Below are positions 1 to 13,075 of a stretch of 64,000 nt of DNA, one piece after another. Source of the stretch: Aristolochia californica (lineage: Eukaryota > Streptophyta > Magnoliopsida > Piperales > Aristolochiaceae). Under the pieces are notes generated by a model, which saw nothing but the letters and a program-made list of their open reading frames with translations, was not told the DNA's origin and did no database searches. Made by a program: the position numbers and the translations under genes. The stretch's first letter is position 1. Every line of letters starts with the position of its first letter. The stretch is from NCBI GenBank assembly GCA_029961685.1, contig JARWKL010000006.1, positions 7,942,748 through 8,006,747 of the forward strand. The letters are read 5' to 3'.

Positions 1-789
1 GAAAGTAAAATAAATATTGAAATAAAAATGATCTATAGAAAGTAAAATGAAATACAAAAAGTAAAATCAAATATAGAATGAAAGGTAAAATAAAGAAAGA
101 AAGATGAAGTAAATAAAAATTAAAAAGAAATATAGAAAGAAAAATGAAATAGAGAAATAAAGATGAAATATATAAACTAAAATAAAATATAGAAAGAAAG
201 ATGAAATATAGAAAGTAAAATGAAATACAGAAAGAAAGATGAATTATAGAAAAAAAGATGAAATATAGAAAGAAGATTAAATTTAGAAAGAAGGTTAAAG
301 TAAAGAAAGAAAAATGAAATATAGAGAGAAATAGGAAATAAAGAAAGTAAAACGAAATATAAAAAGAAAGATGAAAAAAAATATTGAAAGAAAAGGTAAA
401 TATAGAAAGAAAGATGAATTATAGAAAGTAAAATGAAATATAGAAATAAAGATGAAATATAGAACGAAAGATAAAATATAGAAAGTAAAATAAAATATAG
501 AAAGAAAGATGAAATATAGAAAGTAAAACGAAATATAGAAATAAAGATGATATATAGAAAGTAAAATGAAATATAGATAGTAAAAATAAATATAGAAAGA
601 AAGATAAAATACATAAAGAAAGATGAAATATATAAAAAGTAAAAATAAATGTAGAAAGAAAAACGAAATAGAGAAATAAAGATGAAATACAGAAAGCAAA
701 ATGAAATATAGAAAGAAGTTGAAATATAGAAAGCAAAATGAAATACAGAAAGCAAAATAAAATATAGAAAGAAAATGATATAGAAAAGA
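1..789 (-). repeat. 19-bp minisatellite, purine strand on top
   Basis: The region is an array of diverged units of the form GAAATATAGAAAGAAAGAT and GAAATATAGAAAGTAAAAT, the reverse complement of the units that follow after 790. The window begins inside it. Long open frames here are on the minus strand and come only from the absence of stop codons in the T-rich strand. No gene is seen. Confidence 0.93.
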
Positions 790-3700
790 AGTGTTTCATC
801 TTTCTTTCTTTATTTCATGTCATTTTCTATATATAATTTTTCTTACAATATTTTATTTTACTTTCTACATTTCATCTTTCTTTCTATATTTCATTTTAAT
901 TTTTATATTTCATCTTTCTTTCTGTATTTCATTTTACTTTCTATATTTCATCTTTCTTTCTATATTTCATTTTACTTTCTATATTTTGTATTTCTTTCTA
1001 TATTTAATTTTACTTTCTATATATCATCTTACTTTCTATATTTAATTTTACTTTCTATATTTCATCTTTCTTTCTATATTTCATTTTACTTACTATATTT
1101 TATTTTATTTCTATATATCATCATACTTTCTATAATTCAATTTACTTTCTATATTTGATATTTCTTTCTATATTTCATTTAACTTTCTATATTTTATCTT
1201 TCATTCTATATTTCATCTTTCTTTCTATATTTCAAGTTACTTTCTATATTTTACCTTTCTTCCTATATTTCTTTTATTTTCTATATTTCGTCTTTCATTC
1301 TATATTTCATTTTACTTTCTATATTTTAACTTTTTTCTATAATTCATTTTTATTTTTATATTTAATCTTTCTTTATGTATTAAATTTTACATTTCTATTC
1401 ATCCTTCTGTTAGTATTTAATTTTATTTTCTATATTTAATCTTTTTTCTATATTTTATTTTACTTTCTTTATTTCACCTTTATTTCTTTATTTCACTTTT
1501 ATTTCTATATTTCATTTTACTTTCTTTATATCATCATACTTTCTATATTTCATTTTACATTCTTTATATTTCATCTTTCTTTATGTATTTCATCGTTCTT
1601 TCTATATTTCATTTTAATTTGTATATTTCATCTTTATTTATTTATTTCATGTTACTTTCTATAAATCGTTTTTCTTATTATATTTTATTTTACTGTCTAT
1701 ATTTCATCTTTCTTTCTATATTTTATTTTACTTTCTATATTTTATCTTTTTTTCTGTATTTCATTTTACTTTCTATATTTCATCTTTTCTTCTATATTTC
1801 ATTTTACTTTCTATATTTCATCTTTATTTCTATATTATATTTTCTTCATATATATCATTCTACTTTCTATATTTCATCGTTCTTTCTATATTTCATTTTA
1901 CCTTCTATATTTCATTTTACTTTCTAAATTTCATCTTTCTTTCTATATTTTATTTTACTTTCTATATTTTATCTTTCATTCTATATTTCATCTTTCTTTC
2001 TACAATTCATCTTTCTTTCTATATTTCATCTTTCTTTCTATATTTCATTTAACTTTCTATATTTTATCTTTCATTCTTTATTTCATCTTTCTTTCTAAAT
2101 TTCATGTTACTTTCTATATTTCATCTTTCTTCCTATATTTCTTTTATTTTCTATATTTCGTCTTTCATTCTTTATTTCATTTTACTTTCTATATTTTAAT
2201 TTTTTTCTATATTTCATGTTTATTTTTATATTTCTTCATTCTTTATATATTAAATTTTACATTTCTATATTTCATCTTTCTTTCAGTATTTAATTTTACT
2301 TTCTGTATTTAATATTTTTTCTATATTTTATTTTACTTTATTTATTTCACCTTTATTTCAATCTTTCATTTTACTTTCAATAGAACGTCTTCCTTACTAG
2401 ACGTCATTTTACTTTGTATATATTTCATCTTTCTTTCTATATTTCATATTTCTTTATTTATTTCATGTTACTTTCTATATATCATTTTTCTTACAATATT
2501 TCATTTTACTGTCTATATTTCATCTTTCTTTCTATATTTTATTTTAGTTTCTATATTTCATCTTTATTTCTGTATTTCATTTTACTTTCTATATTTCATC
2601 TTTCTTTCTATATTTCATTTTACGTTCTATATTTCATCTTTCTTTCTATATTTCATTTTTCTTTTTATATTTCTTCTTTCTTTCTATATTTCATATTTAT
2701 TTTTATATTTCTTCTTTCTTTATATATTAAATTTTACATTTCTATATTTCATCCTTCTTTCAATATTTCATTTTACTTTCTATATTTCATTTTACTCTCT
2801 GTATTTCATCATTATTTCTATATTTCATTTTTGTTTCTATTTCATTTAATTTTGTATAGGTTTCATTTTTCGTTATGTATTTCATCTTTCTTTCTACATT
2901 TACTTTTACTTTCTACATTTCATCTTTGTTTATTTAATTCATGTTACTTTCTATAAATCATTTTTCTACTACATTTCATTTTACTTTCTTTATTTCATCT
3001 TTATTTCTATATTTTATTTTACTTTCTATATTTTATCTTTCTTTCTATATTTCTTTTTACATTGTATATATTTCATCTTTCTTTATGTATTTTATCTTTC
3101 TTTCTATATTTCATTTTAGTTTCTATATTTCATCTTTTTTTCTATATTTCATTTTACTTTCTATATTTCATCTTTCTTTCTATATTTCTTTTTACTTTCT
3201 ATATTTTAACTTTCGTTCTATATTTCATCTTTATTTCTATATTTCATTTTACTTTCTATAATTCATCTTTCTTTCTATATTTCATCTTTCTTTATATATT
3301 TCCTTTTCCTTTCAATATTTTATTTTATTTTTTATTTTCCATCTTTCTCTCTGTATTTCATATTTCTTACTATATGTCATTTTACTTTCTATATTTTATT
3401 TTACTTTCTAAATATCATTGTACTTTCTATATTTCATTTTAATTTCTATATTTCATCTTTCTTTCTATATTTCGTCATTAATTCTATATTTTATTTTACT
3501 TTCTATAGTTCATTTTTTTATATATTAAATTTTACTTTCAGATTTTACTTTCTATATTACATCTTTCTTTCTATATTTCATTTTACTTTCTTTATTTTAT
3601 CTTTATTTCTATATTTTATTTTACTTTCCTTATATCATCATACTTTCTATATTTCATCTTTCTTTATTTATTTCATGTTACTTTCTATATTTTAGTTTTT

Positions 3701-6700
3701 TTCTATATTTAATTTTACTTTCTATAGATCATCTTACTTGCAATTTTTCATTTTACTCTCTATATTCATCTTTCTTTCCATATTTCATTTTAATTTCTAC
3801 ATTTCTTTTTACTTTCTATATATCATAATACTTTGTATTTTTCATTTTACTTTCTACATTTCATCTTTCTTTCTATATTTTATTTTAATTTCTATATTTT
3901 ATCTTTCATTCAATATTTCATCTTTCTTTCTATATTTCATTTTACTTTCTATATTTCATCATCTTTCTAAATTTTAAGCTACTTTCTATATTTCATCTTT
4001 CTTTCTATATATCATTTTATTTTCTTTATTTCGTCTTCCATTCTATATTTCCTTTTACATTCTATATCTCAACTTTTTTTCAATATTTCATTTTATTTTA
4101 TATTTCGTTTTTTTAATCTTAAATTTTACTTTCTATATTTTATCTTTCTTTCAGTATTTCATTTTACTTTATATATTTTATCTTTCTTTCCGTATTTCAT
4201 TTTACTTTATATATTTTATCTTTCTTTCTATATTTCATTTTAATTTCTTTATTTCATCTTTCTTTCTACCTTTTATTTTACTTTCTTTATTTCATCTTTA
4301 TTTCTATATTTAATTTTACATTCTAAATTTCATCTTTCTTTCTAAATTTCATTTTACTTTCTTTATTTCATCTTTCTTTCTACATTTTATTTTACTCTAT
4401 GTATTTCATCTTTATTTCTATATTTTATTTTACTTTCTATATTTAATTTAACTTTGTATATGTTTCACTTTTCGTTATGGATTTTATTTTTTTCTACATT
4501 TTATTTTACTTTCTATATTTCATTTTTGTTTATTTATTTCAGGTTACTTTCTATATATCATTTTTCTTACTATATTTCATCATACTTTCTTTATTTCATC
4601 TTTATTTCTATATTCCATTTACTTTCTATATTTCTTTTTACATTGTATATGTTTCATCTTTCTTTATGTATTTTATCTTTCTTTCTATATTTCATTTTAG
4701 TTTCTATATTTCATCTTTTTTTCTATATTTCATTTTACTTTCTATATTTCATCTTTCTTTCTATACTTCATTTAACTTTCTATATTTTATCTTTCGTTCT
4801 ATATTTCATCTTTATTTCTATATTTCATTTTACTTTCTATAATTCATCTTTCCTTCTACATTTCATTTTACTTTCTAAATATCTTCACACTTTCTATATT
4901 TCATTTTACTTTCTATATTTCATATTTCTTTCTATATTTCATTTTTCTTTCTTTATTTGAACCTTTTTCTATATTTCATCTTCTTTCTATATTTCATCTT
5001 TCTTTCTTTATTTCATTTTAATTTCTATATTTCATATTTTTTTCTTTATTTCATCTCAATTTCTATATATCATTTTTCGTACTATATTTCATTTTACGTA
5101 CCATTTTTCATCTTTCTTTCTATATTTCATTATAATTTCTATATTTCATCTTTCTTTCTTTATTTCATTTAACTTTCTATATTTCATCTTTCTTTCTATA
5201 TTTCATTTTACTTTCTATATTTTGTCTTTCTTTCTATATTTAATTTTACTTTCTATTTATCAACTTACTTTCTATATTTCATTTTACTTTCTATGTTTCA
5301 CCTTTGTTTCTATATTTCATTTTAATTTTTATATTTCATTTTACTTTCTATATATCATCATACTTTCTATATTTCAATTTACTTTCTATATTTGATCTTC
5401 TTTCTATATTTCATTTTACTCTCTGTATTTCATCTTTATTTCTATATTTCATTTTACTTTCTATATGTTTTATTTTTCGTTATGTATTTCATCTTTCTTT
5501 CTACATTTCATTTTACTTTCTATATTTCATCTTTGTTTATTTATTTCATGTTACTTTCTATATATAATTTTTTCTTACTATATTTCATTTTACTTTCTTT
5601 ATTTCATCTTTATTTCTATATTTAATTTTACTTTCTATATTTCAACTTTCTTTCTATATTTATTTTTTACTTTGTATATATTATCTTTCTATATCTTTCT
5701 ATATTTCATTTTAGTTTCTTTATTTCATATTTTTTTCTATATTTCATTTTACTTTGTATATTTCATCTTTCTTTCTATATTTTAATTTACTTTCTATATT
5801 TTATCTTTCGTTCTATATTTTATTTTTATTTGTATATTAAATTTTACTTTCTATAATTCATCTTTCTTTCTATATTTCATCTTTCTTTATATATTTCCTT
5901 TTTCTTTCAATATTTTATTTTATTTTTTATTTTCTATCTTTCTTTCTATTTTTATATTTTACTTTCTTTATTTCATCTTTCTTTCTATTTTTCATTTTAC
6001 TTTTTATATTTCATCTTTCTTTATATATTTAATTTTACTTTCAATATATCATTTTAATTTCTATATTTCATTTTACTCTCTATATTTCATCTTTCTTACT
6101 ATATGTCATTTTACTTTCTATATTTCATTTTACTTTCTAAATATCATCATACTTTCTATATTTCATTTTACTTTCTATATTTCACCTCTCTTTCTATATT
6201 TTATTTTATTTTCTATATTTCCTCTTTATTTCTATATTTCATTTTATTTTCTATATTTCAACTTTTTTTTCAATATTTCATTTTTATTTTTATTTTTCCT
6301 TTTATTTATATAATAATTTTTACTTTCTTTATTTCATTTTCTATATTACATCTTTCTTTCTATATTTCATTTTACTTTCTTTATTTCATCTTTTTTTCTA
6401 TATTTCATTTTAGTTTCTTTATTCCATCTTTTTTTCTATATTTAATTTTCCTTTCTAAATTTCTTTCTATATTTCATTTTAATTTCTATATATCATCATA
6501 CTTTCTATATTTCATTTTACTTTCTATATTTCATCTTTCTTTCTATGTTTCATTTTACTTTCTATATTTTATCTTTCATTATATATTTCATCTTTTTTTC
6601 TATATTTCATTTTACTTTCTATATTTCATCTATCTTTTTATATTTCTTGCTTCTTTCTATATTTCATCTTTCTTTCTATTTTTTATTTTATTTTCTATAT

Positions 6701-7715
6701 TTCCTCTTTCTTTTAGTATTTCTCTATTTTATCTTTCTTTCTATATTTCATCTTTCTTTCTATATTTCATTTTACTTTCTATTTTTTATATTTCTTTCTA
6801 TATTTCATCTGTCTTTCTATATTTCATGTTGTTTTCTATTTTTCATCTTTATTTTTATATTTCATATTACTTTCTATATTTCTTCTTTCTTTCTGTATTT
6901 CATTTTACTTTCTATATCTCGTCTTTCATTTTATTTTTTATTTTTTATCTTTTTTTTTCAGTATTTCATTTTACTTTCTATATTTCGTCTATCTTTCTAT
7001 AGTTCATTTTTCTTTCAATATTTCATATTACTTTCCATTTTTCATTTTTCTTTCTATATTTCATTTTACTTTCTATATGTCATCTTTCTTTCTATATTTC
7101 ATTTTACTTTCTATATATCTCCATACTTTCTAAGTTTAATTTTACTTTCTATATTTATTTTACTTTCTATATTTTATCTTTTATTTTATATTTTATCTTC
7201 CTTTCTATATTTCATTATACTTTCGATATATCTTCTTAATTTCTATAATTCATTTTCCTTTCTATATTTCGTCTTTCTTTCTATATTTATTTTTTATTTA
7301 TTTAATTTAATCTTCTTTCTATATTTCATCTTTCTTTTTGTACTTCATTTTACTTTCTATATTTCATCTTTCTTTCTTTATTTCATTTTACTTTCTATAT
7401 ATCATTTTTCTTACTATATTTCATTTTACTTTCTACATTTCATCTTTCTTTCTATATTTCATTTTACTTTCGTTATTTCGTCTTTTTTCTGTATTTCATT
7501 TTACTTTCTATATTTCATCTTTCTTTCTATATTTCATTTTACTTTCGTTATTTCATCTTTTTGCTGTATTTTATTTTACTTTGTATATTTCATCTTTCTT
7601 TCTATAGTTCATTTTACTTTCTATATTTCATCTTTCTTTCTATAGTTCATTTTACTTTCTATATTTCAGCTTTTTTCTATATTTTATTGTACTTTCTATA
7701 TATCATCTTAAATTC
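790..7715 (+). repeat. 19-bp minisatellite, pyrimidine strand on top
   Basis: About 6.9 kb of two alternating 19-nt units, TTTCATCTTTCTTTCTATA and TTTCATTTTACTTTCTATA, often arranged as a 38-bp dimer. Neither unit has a stop codon in any frame of this strand, so three units (57 nt) read as a 19-residue hydrophobic peptide repeat rich in F, Y, L, I and S; these frames are not genes. Larger internal duplications are visible. The stretch near 1168-1395 recurs near 2045-2265, and the stretch near 3064-3260 recurs near 4646-4840. The array is cut at 7715 by viral copy A and resumes at 16981. Confidence 0.93.
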
Positions 7716-7757
7716 AAATAACCAGAGAAACAGGCAAAGCATTAAAAAGGTCCCAGG
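7716..7757. other. filler DNA at the 5' junction of viral copy A
   Basis: Between the minisatellite and the capsid-region sequence lie about 40 nt that belong to neither. The first 20 nt (7716-7735) are the exact reverse complement of 13009-13028 in the same copy's intergenic region. The origin of 7736-7757 is not clear to me. Templated filler of this kind is typical of end-joining repair. Confidence 0.7.
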
Positions 7758-7768
7758 ATATTGATTCT

Positions 7769-10700
7769 ATGTCTGAATATCAGATATTAGAACATTGCCG
7801 AAGAATGCTTATGTATGCTACCATCTGTAGACAGCATAAGAATTCAGATCAAGGTATAGCAGAAATGATAACTGCTGGATTTTCTGGGCTCTTAAAAGGT
7901 TGGTGGGATAATATCCTCACTCCTGCCCAACATCATGAAATCTACAATTCCAAAAAGGTTATCAAAACTGAAGCAGGTCAAGCCTACCTAGGTGAGGATG
8001 ATGCAGTTTATACCTTGATTTCATGTATTGTTCACCATTTTATTGGCAATTTGATGTCCACTACTGATAAGGGACGAGAGGTTTTGCAAAATCTTAGATG
8101 TAGAACACTTAGCCATTTTCGATGGTATAAAGATGTTTTCCTTACTAAGGTTATGCAAAGAACCGATGCCAATAATGAATATTGGAAAACAAAATATATT
8201 GATGGTTTACCCACGCTTTTTGCTAGTAAGATACGCAAAAGGTTAGGTAATGAGGTAGGAATAATCAACTACCAACAATATACATATGGTCTCCTTACCA
8301 GTGCTATCATTCAAGAAGGACTGACCCTATGTAATGATTTAAAATTACAAGCTCAACTGAAGAAACAAAATCTTACTGGAAAGCTTGAGCTCGGTGAATT
8401 CTGTGAACAATTTGCCTGTGACATAGGACCACCACCTCCCATCAAAGGAAGGGAAAAGGGAAAATCTCTCATTCTAAGAGACCAGAACCCTAGTCCCAAC
8501 AGAGTAGGAGATATCCCAAAAAACAGTCTCATCATAAGACTCGTCATGAACCTAGGAGACCTCCTCCACGTCAGAGACCACCTCCTAGAAGAAATCCCCC
8601 AGACAAAAAGAAAATTGTCTGTTATAAATGTGGTAAATTAGGCCACTATTCCAATAGATGCAAAACAAAAGAGAAATTGAACCAACTTCAGATAGATGAA
8701 GGATTGAGAATCCAGTTGGCCAAAATTCTCTTAAATTCTGATTCTGGGGATGATATTGATTATGCTTCATCCAGTCAATCAGAAGATGATCCTGATTGTA
8801 GTTGTTCTCATCTGCAATCTGTGGCTCAAATGCATCAGATTAATGTTCTTACTACTGATCAACAGCTTATGCTTAAGAACATTGATCAAGAGGAAGATCC
8901 TCAAACCAAAAGATATTTAATCAAAGAATATCTTGATCAAATTCAAAGTACTTCAAAGAATGCTCCCAGCCAAGGAGTTAAACCTTATTCTTTGAAGGAA
9001 ATTATTAGTCGTTCAGAAGAAATTATTTCTTCTAAACAACCAGTATCAATCTCTTCATTACAAGGAGAAATTAAAGAAATCAAGCTTGAATTAAAAGAAT
9101 TAAAAACCCTTTATAAAAAGCTTGAACAAAAATGTGCACAAAATAGTGTACAACAAGAAAAGACATCTGACGACTCTTTTCTTAATCAAATCACTAAAGT
9201 CATCCATCAAAGATGGCATACTGTGATTAATTTAGTTATTGATCAAAACTTTGTCATTCCTAAATTGACAGCACTGATTGATAGTGGAGCAGACTTAAAC
9301 TGCATCCAGGAAGGGTTGATTCCAACCCAATATTTTGAGAAAACAACTCAAACCTTAGCCAATGCTACTGGAGACAAAATGAAGATTAAATATAAATTAA
9401 ATAATGCCTCCATCTGCACTAATAATCAGTGCATTATTACTGACTTTTTATTAGTAAAAAATATGACACAACAGGTCATATTAGGTACTCCTTTTTTGGA
9501 GAAAATTATGCCAATTAAAGGCATTGACAACCATGGAATTCATGGACAGGTTAATAATAAACCTATATATTTCTCTTTCAAATCTCCTCCTCAAATTAGT
9601 TTTAAAAATGAAATTTCTGAACTGAGATATGTGAAAGAACATCATCTTAGTTTCCTACATAAAGAAATACAATTTTTGACCCTTGAACAGCAGATGGAAA
9701 CTATAGAGATCAAAGAGAAAATTAGTTCTCTTCAGAAATTATTAACCCAAGAAATTTGTAGTGACATTCCTACAACTTTTTGGGATCGACATAAATATAT
9801 TGTGTCTTTACCATATATTGATGGGTTCAATGAAAGAACCATTCCCACCAAAGCCAGACCTAGTCAAATGAAACATGCTTTACTAGACCTCTGCAAAAAG
9901 GAAATCCAAAATCTGTTGGATAAGAAATTGATTAGAAAATCTTACTCCCCATGGAGTTGTACTGCTTTTTATGTCAATAAAAATGCAGAAAAGGAACGAG
10001 GTGTTCCTCGATTAGTGGTTAATTATAAACCACTCAATGACTGTTTGAGATGGATTCGCTATCCTATCCCAAATAAAAAAGATTTATTAGACAGATTGTT
10101 TTCTGCTAAAATCTTTTCCAAATTTGATTTGAAATCTGGATATTGGCAAATTCAAATTAATGAAAAGGATAAATATAAAACTGCATTCACTGTCCCTTTT
10201 GGTCACTTTGAATGGAATGTTATGCCTTTCGGTTTGAAAAATGCTCCATCTGAATTTCAAAATATCATGAATGATATATTTGCTAATTATTCTGAATTTA
10301 CCATTGTTTATATTGATGACATCCATGTTTATTCAGAATCTATTGATGCTCATTTTAAGCATTTACATGTTTTGAAAATAGTTATTATAAAACATGGGTT
10401 GGTGATATCGGCACCGAAAATGAAATTGTTTCAGACCTCTATTAGATTTTTAGGTCACAATATTCATAAGGGAAAAATAGTTCCCATTGATAGAAGCATT
10501 GAGTTTGCCTCTAAATTCCCTAATGAATTACTAGAGAAAACTCAACTTCAGAGATTTCTAGGAAGTCTCAATTATATAGCGGATTATTATCCTCATCTTG
10601 CACAAGACTCCGCTATATTACATAAAAGACTCAGAAAGAATACTGAGCCTTGGACTACCAAACATACCCAGACAGTCCAATTAATCAAAAGTAAGGTCAA

Positions 10701-11142
10701 ACAACTTCCTTGTCTGAACCTTACTAACCCTTCTTATCCGAAGGTTGTAGAGACAGATGCCTCCCATATAGGCTATGGTGGCATATTAAAACAAAGAAAT
10801 CCATTTGGTAAAGAAGAACTTGTTTGCTTTACCTCTGGTAACTGGCATGATGCACATATTAATTATTCCACTGTTAAACAAGAAATATTGGCAATAATTA
10901 AGTGCATTCATAAATTCCAGGATGATTTATTAAATCAGAAATTCCTTTTAAGAGTTGATTGTTCAGCAGCCAAATCGATTCTTAAGAAGGATGTGAAGAA
11001 TCTTACTTCCAAACAAATCTTTGCCAGATGGCAGGCGGAATTAAGCGCCTTTGATTTTGATATAAAACATATCAAAGGAGAATTAAATTACTTACCTGAT
11101 TTTCTAACCCGTGAATTTCTCCAGGGTCAAAATCATGTATAA
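7769..11142 (+). pseudogene. ORF2: capsid (C-terminal part)-protease-RT-RNase H, frameshifted
   Basis: This is the viral structural/replication polyprotein without its N-terminus. The capsid part contains the conserved GWWDN segment, then a basic Arg/Pro-rich stretch and a CCHC knuckle (C-X2-C-X4-H-X4-C) at 8620-8661. The aspartic protease motif DSGAD is at 9280-9294. The RT motif YIDD is at 10309-10320, and RNase H (TDAS, KQEIL, DCSAAK, DFLTRE) fills the rest to 11142. One base is missing near 8437 (CTCCC where other copies have TTCCC), so the capsid part is in a different frame from the zinc knuckle and everything after it. Downstream of the shift the frame is open for more than 800 codons, the longest continuous Pol frame in the window. 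The protein would copy pregenomic RNA into DNA inside capsids. Confidence 0.9.
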
Positions 11143-12412
11143 CCCCGCAAGGGGCAATCCACTCCCAATGAGAGGACGTGGAAATCAACAATCAAGAGGC
11201 CGAGGCCGAAAGAATCCAGAAAGAGGAAATTCCTCAGACAAGAAGGGCGAAGCCCCAATGTCGTATAAGGAGAGACTTGAAGTAGAACCAGAGTATATTA
11301 CTCTTCCTGATACGGAGACAATTTTACTCCTCAATAAAGAGGATCTTGAGGGTACATTGGATTCCAGGGAGATTTTACAAAAATGGCCATCCGTGCAGGA
11401 AAACGATGGTATTCCTTTGAATCCATTTTGGTTCACTTGAATTCTATATCAGTGCATCATACACTGACAAATATGGCTAAATGGGATAGCCCACGAGCGT
11501 ACAGCAAATGTACAATACAAAGATTCATGCATCCCTCAACATGGGGAAAATTTGATTTAGCTAAAGCAGCTAATCTTCCTAATGATAAGGACTTTAATTA
11601 TTGAGATTATATGGATTCTTGGTATAATACCTTTTATTACCAAAATCCCTCCCATAGACATTCATGGTTTTTCCAATGGGAAAAAAATGTCTTTCAGAGG
11701 TCATTACCTCTACCCAGTTGGGTATTTGCATGGTGGAACAAATTTGGGCCACCCATTTCTATCGTACCTGAGCCCATTAAGGCTTATTTTATTAAATGGA
11801 CTCAATCCAGTCCTGAGCTGAAAGCTCTATGAAAAACCCCCAAAAAATTGGGACAGTCCTATCTTGTTTATGGTATTTTCTCTACCATGGATTTGGAGAT
11901 GGGATTGTACTACATGCTTTAATGATAAAAGCCTACTAGTGTTATTAAGAACATTTCATGTTCGTTGGTGGAAAAATTTCCCCAACATTGATACAAAAGT
12001 ATCAGAAATTAAGTCTGCTATCATGCAAAATAAAAATAATCTTGGATTGCATCCCGTCCCGGAAGTCCATTATGACTCCGACAATTTATTTACAAGTTTC
12101 AAAACTCAATTGAAGAGTTTGATTCCGAATATTTCGGAAAAAGATATTATGAAAAAATTGTTAGAATCAATGAAGGATTCTATGGCTCCTACGTGCAATG
12201 AAGGCACATCTTCTTCTCACCCTGTCGATGACAACATGTCCGTTTCGGAACCATCAGCTGCAGAAGATGAAGACATTGATGACTTTACCAGTACCGAGCA
12301 TGATGATAATGCTAATGAATTCCTACCGGATAGTCAGCCACCCGACGAGGATCCGAAAGAATATATTAATCTTATGTTACAGGCATTTAAAGCAACATCT
12401 AAAAAGAAATAA
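11135..12412 (+). pseudogene. ORF3 protein of unknown function, broken
   Basis: The start ATG overlaps the ORF2 stop as ATGTATAA. Compared with the open copy in H, this one has lost about 20 nt near 11385, carries a TGA in place of a Trp codon near 11602, and lacks about 5 nt near 11829, so it cannot give a full product. The N-terminus is rich in RG repeats, the middle is rich in Trp and aromatic residues, and the C-terminus is acidic and ends in a short Lys tail. The RG-rich start suggests nucleic-acid binding, but I recognise no family. Confidence 0.82.
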
Positions 12413-12423
12413 TTTTGCAGGAT

Positions 12424-12789
12424 ATGACTATGATAGATAAATCTGTTCCAGATTCGTCGGCCAAGTCCGTCCAAAAGCAACAGAGAAAATCTTATCCTCC
12501 GGCCCACAGTTGGCCTATTTGTCATATCACGCCAGGCTCATACAGTATCTTTGGTCGGCCATTTTCCATAAAGTCACACGCATGGGATGCCGCCAGCTGT
12601 CGCCTGCATAGGATAAGAGTAAAAGCTCTTCGTCAACAAAAGATGCTATGGGACCAAGCCCATCAAAGGTCTTGTCCTAATCTCAATCATGGAGATCAAG
12701 ATGATAAGGATGATAACAATGATCAAGATGATGACTCATCCAAGAATCTCAATTATAGAGATAATGACTCACAACCACTTGAATCATAG
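12424..12789 (+). CDS. ORF4, small protein of unknown function
   Basis: An open frame of 121 codons starting at the ATG 11 nt after the ORF3 stop; an in-frame TTG lies 9 nt upstream. The N-terminal half is basic with a conserved core including SYPPAHSWPICH and SIFG, followed by a helical Arg/Leu-rich stretch (LHRIRVKALRQQ). The last 35 residues are dominated by Asp and Asn. No transmembrane segment or known domain is seen. It has no premature stop although the ORFs upstream are broken. Confidence 0.65.
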   Translation: MTMIDKSVPDSSAKSVQKQQRKSYPPAHSWPICHITPGSYSIFGRPFSIKSHAWDAASCRLHRIRVKALRQQKMLWDQAHQRSCPNLNHGDQDDKDDNNDQDDDSSKNLNYRDNDSQPLES

Positions 12790-12853
12790 AGGTTACTTTT
12801 TGTATTAGTGGTGGATTTCAAATATTTTCAAATCCACATTAGTTCTCTCCTTC

Positions 12854-12860
12854 TATATAA
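12854..12860 (+). promoter_or_regulatory. TATA box of the pregenomic RNA promoter (copy A)
   Basis: TATATAA in the context CTTCTATATAAGGAG, conserved at the same place in copies B, C, E, H and J, about 65 nt after ORF4. Caulimovirid 35S-type promoters lie in this position between the last ORF and the primer site. Transcription from here would run through the leader and then into copy B in antisense. Confidence 0.75.
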
Positions 12861-12976
12861 GGAGTTAGTTTCATTAGGTAAGGCATCACTTGAAAAACCT
12901 TCCCCTTTGTCATGAAGTTTGCCTATTCGTGTGCTTTGAGTATTGGAGTTCTTTGTAAGTATTTTATGATATTGTG

Positions 12977-12982
12977 AATAAA
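12977..12982 (+). terminator. Poly(A) signal AATAAA (copy A)
   Basis: AATAAA lies 117 nt downstream of the TATA box. As in other caulimovirids this puts the poly(A) signal inside the transcribed leader, so a genome-length RNA would carry a terminal repeat after passing the signal once. Confidence 0.6.
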
Positions 12983-13062
12983 TTAGTAGTGAGTTAAAGT
13001 TATTCTCTGCCTGTTTCTCTGGTTATTTGCCTTCTGTCAATCTTCCTTCTTCCCGCTATAAT

Positions 13063-13075
13063 TGGTATCAGAGCC
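13063..13075 (+). promoter_or_regulatory. Primer binding site for initiator Met-tRNA (copy A)
   Basis: TGGTATCAGAGCC, the sequence used by plant retroelements and caulimovirids to anneal tRNA-Met(i) and start minus-strand DNA. The following bases ATGGAAGGCTAA form a three-codon ORF that is kept in the other complete leaders. Confidence 0.85.

Noticed and set aside
1..7715. CRISPR array
   Set aside because: Units are contiguous and diverged with no unique spacers, and the context is a plant genome.
177..7764. Many long open frames giving hydrophobic F/Y/L/I/S-rich peptides with a 19-residue period
   Set aside because: They occur in overlapping frames of the same strand and follow from a 19-bp unit that lacks stop codons in all frames; no start context, domain or codon bias supports genes.
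8032..8770. Antisense open frames inside ORF2 (also at 10087, 22863, 24914, 37003, 42872)
   Set aside because: They are shadows of the viral coding strand, recurring at the same codon positions in each copy.
11111..11134. Upstream GTG start for ORF3 giving an MNFSRVK N-terminus
   Set aside because: The ATG in the ATGTATAA overlap is conserved in every copy and is a conventional plant start; the upstream codons belong to ORF2.
7769..11142. Ty3-gypsy LTR retrotransposon
   Set aside because: RT and RNase H look similar, but there is no integrase, no LTR pair, and a 30K movement protein plus leader hairpin are present in the same unit.
13063..13075. Part of a tRNA gene
   Set aside because: It is only the 13-nt primer complement; no cloverleaf can be built around it.
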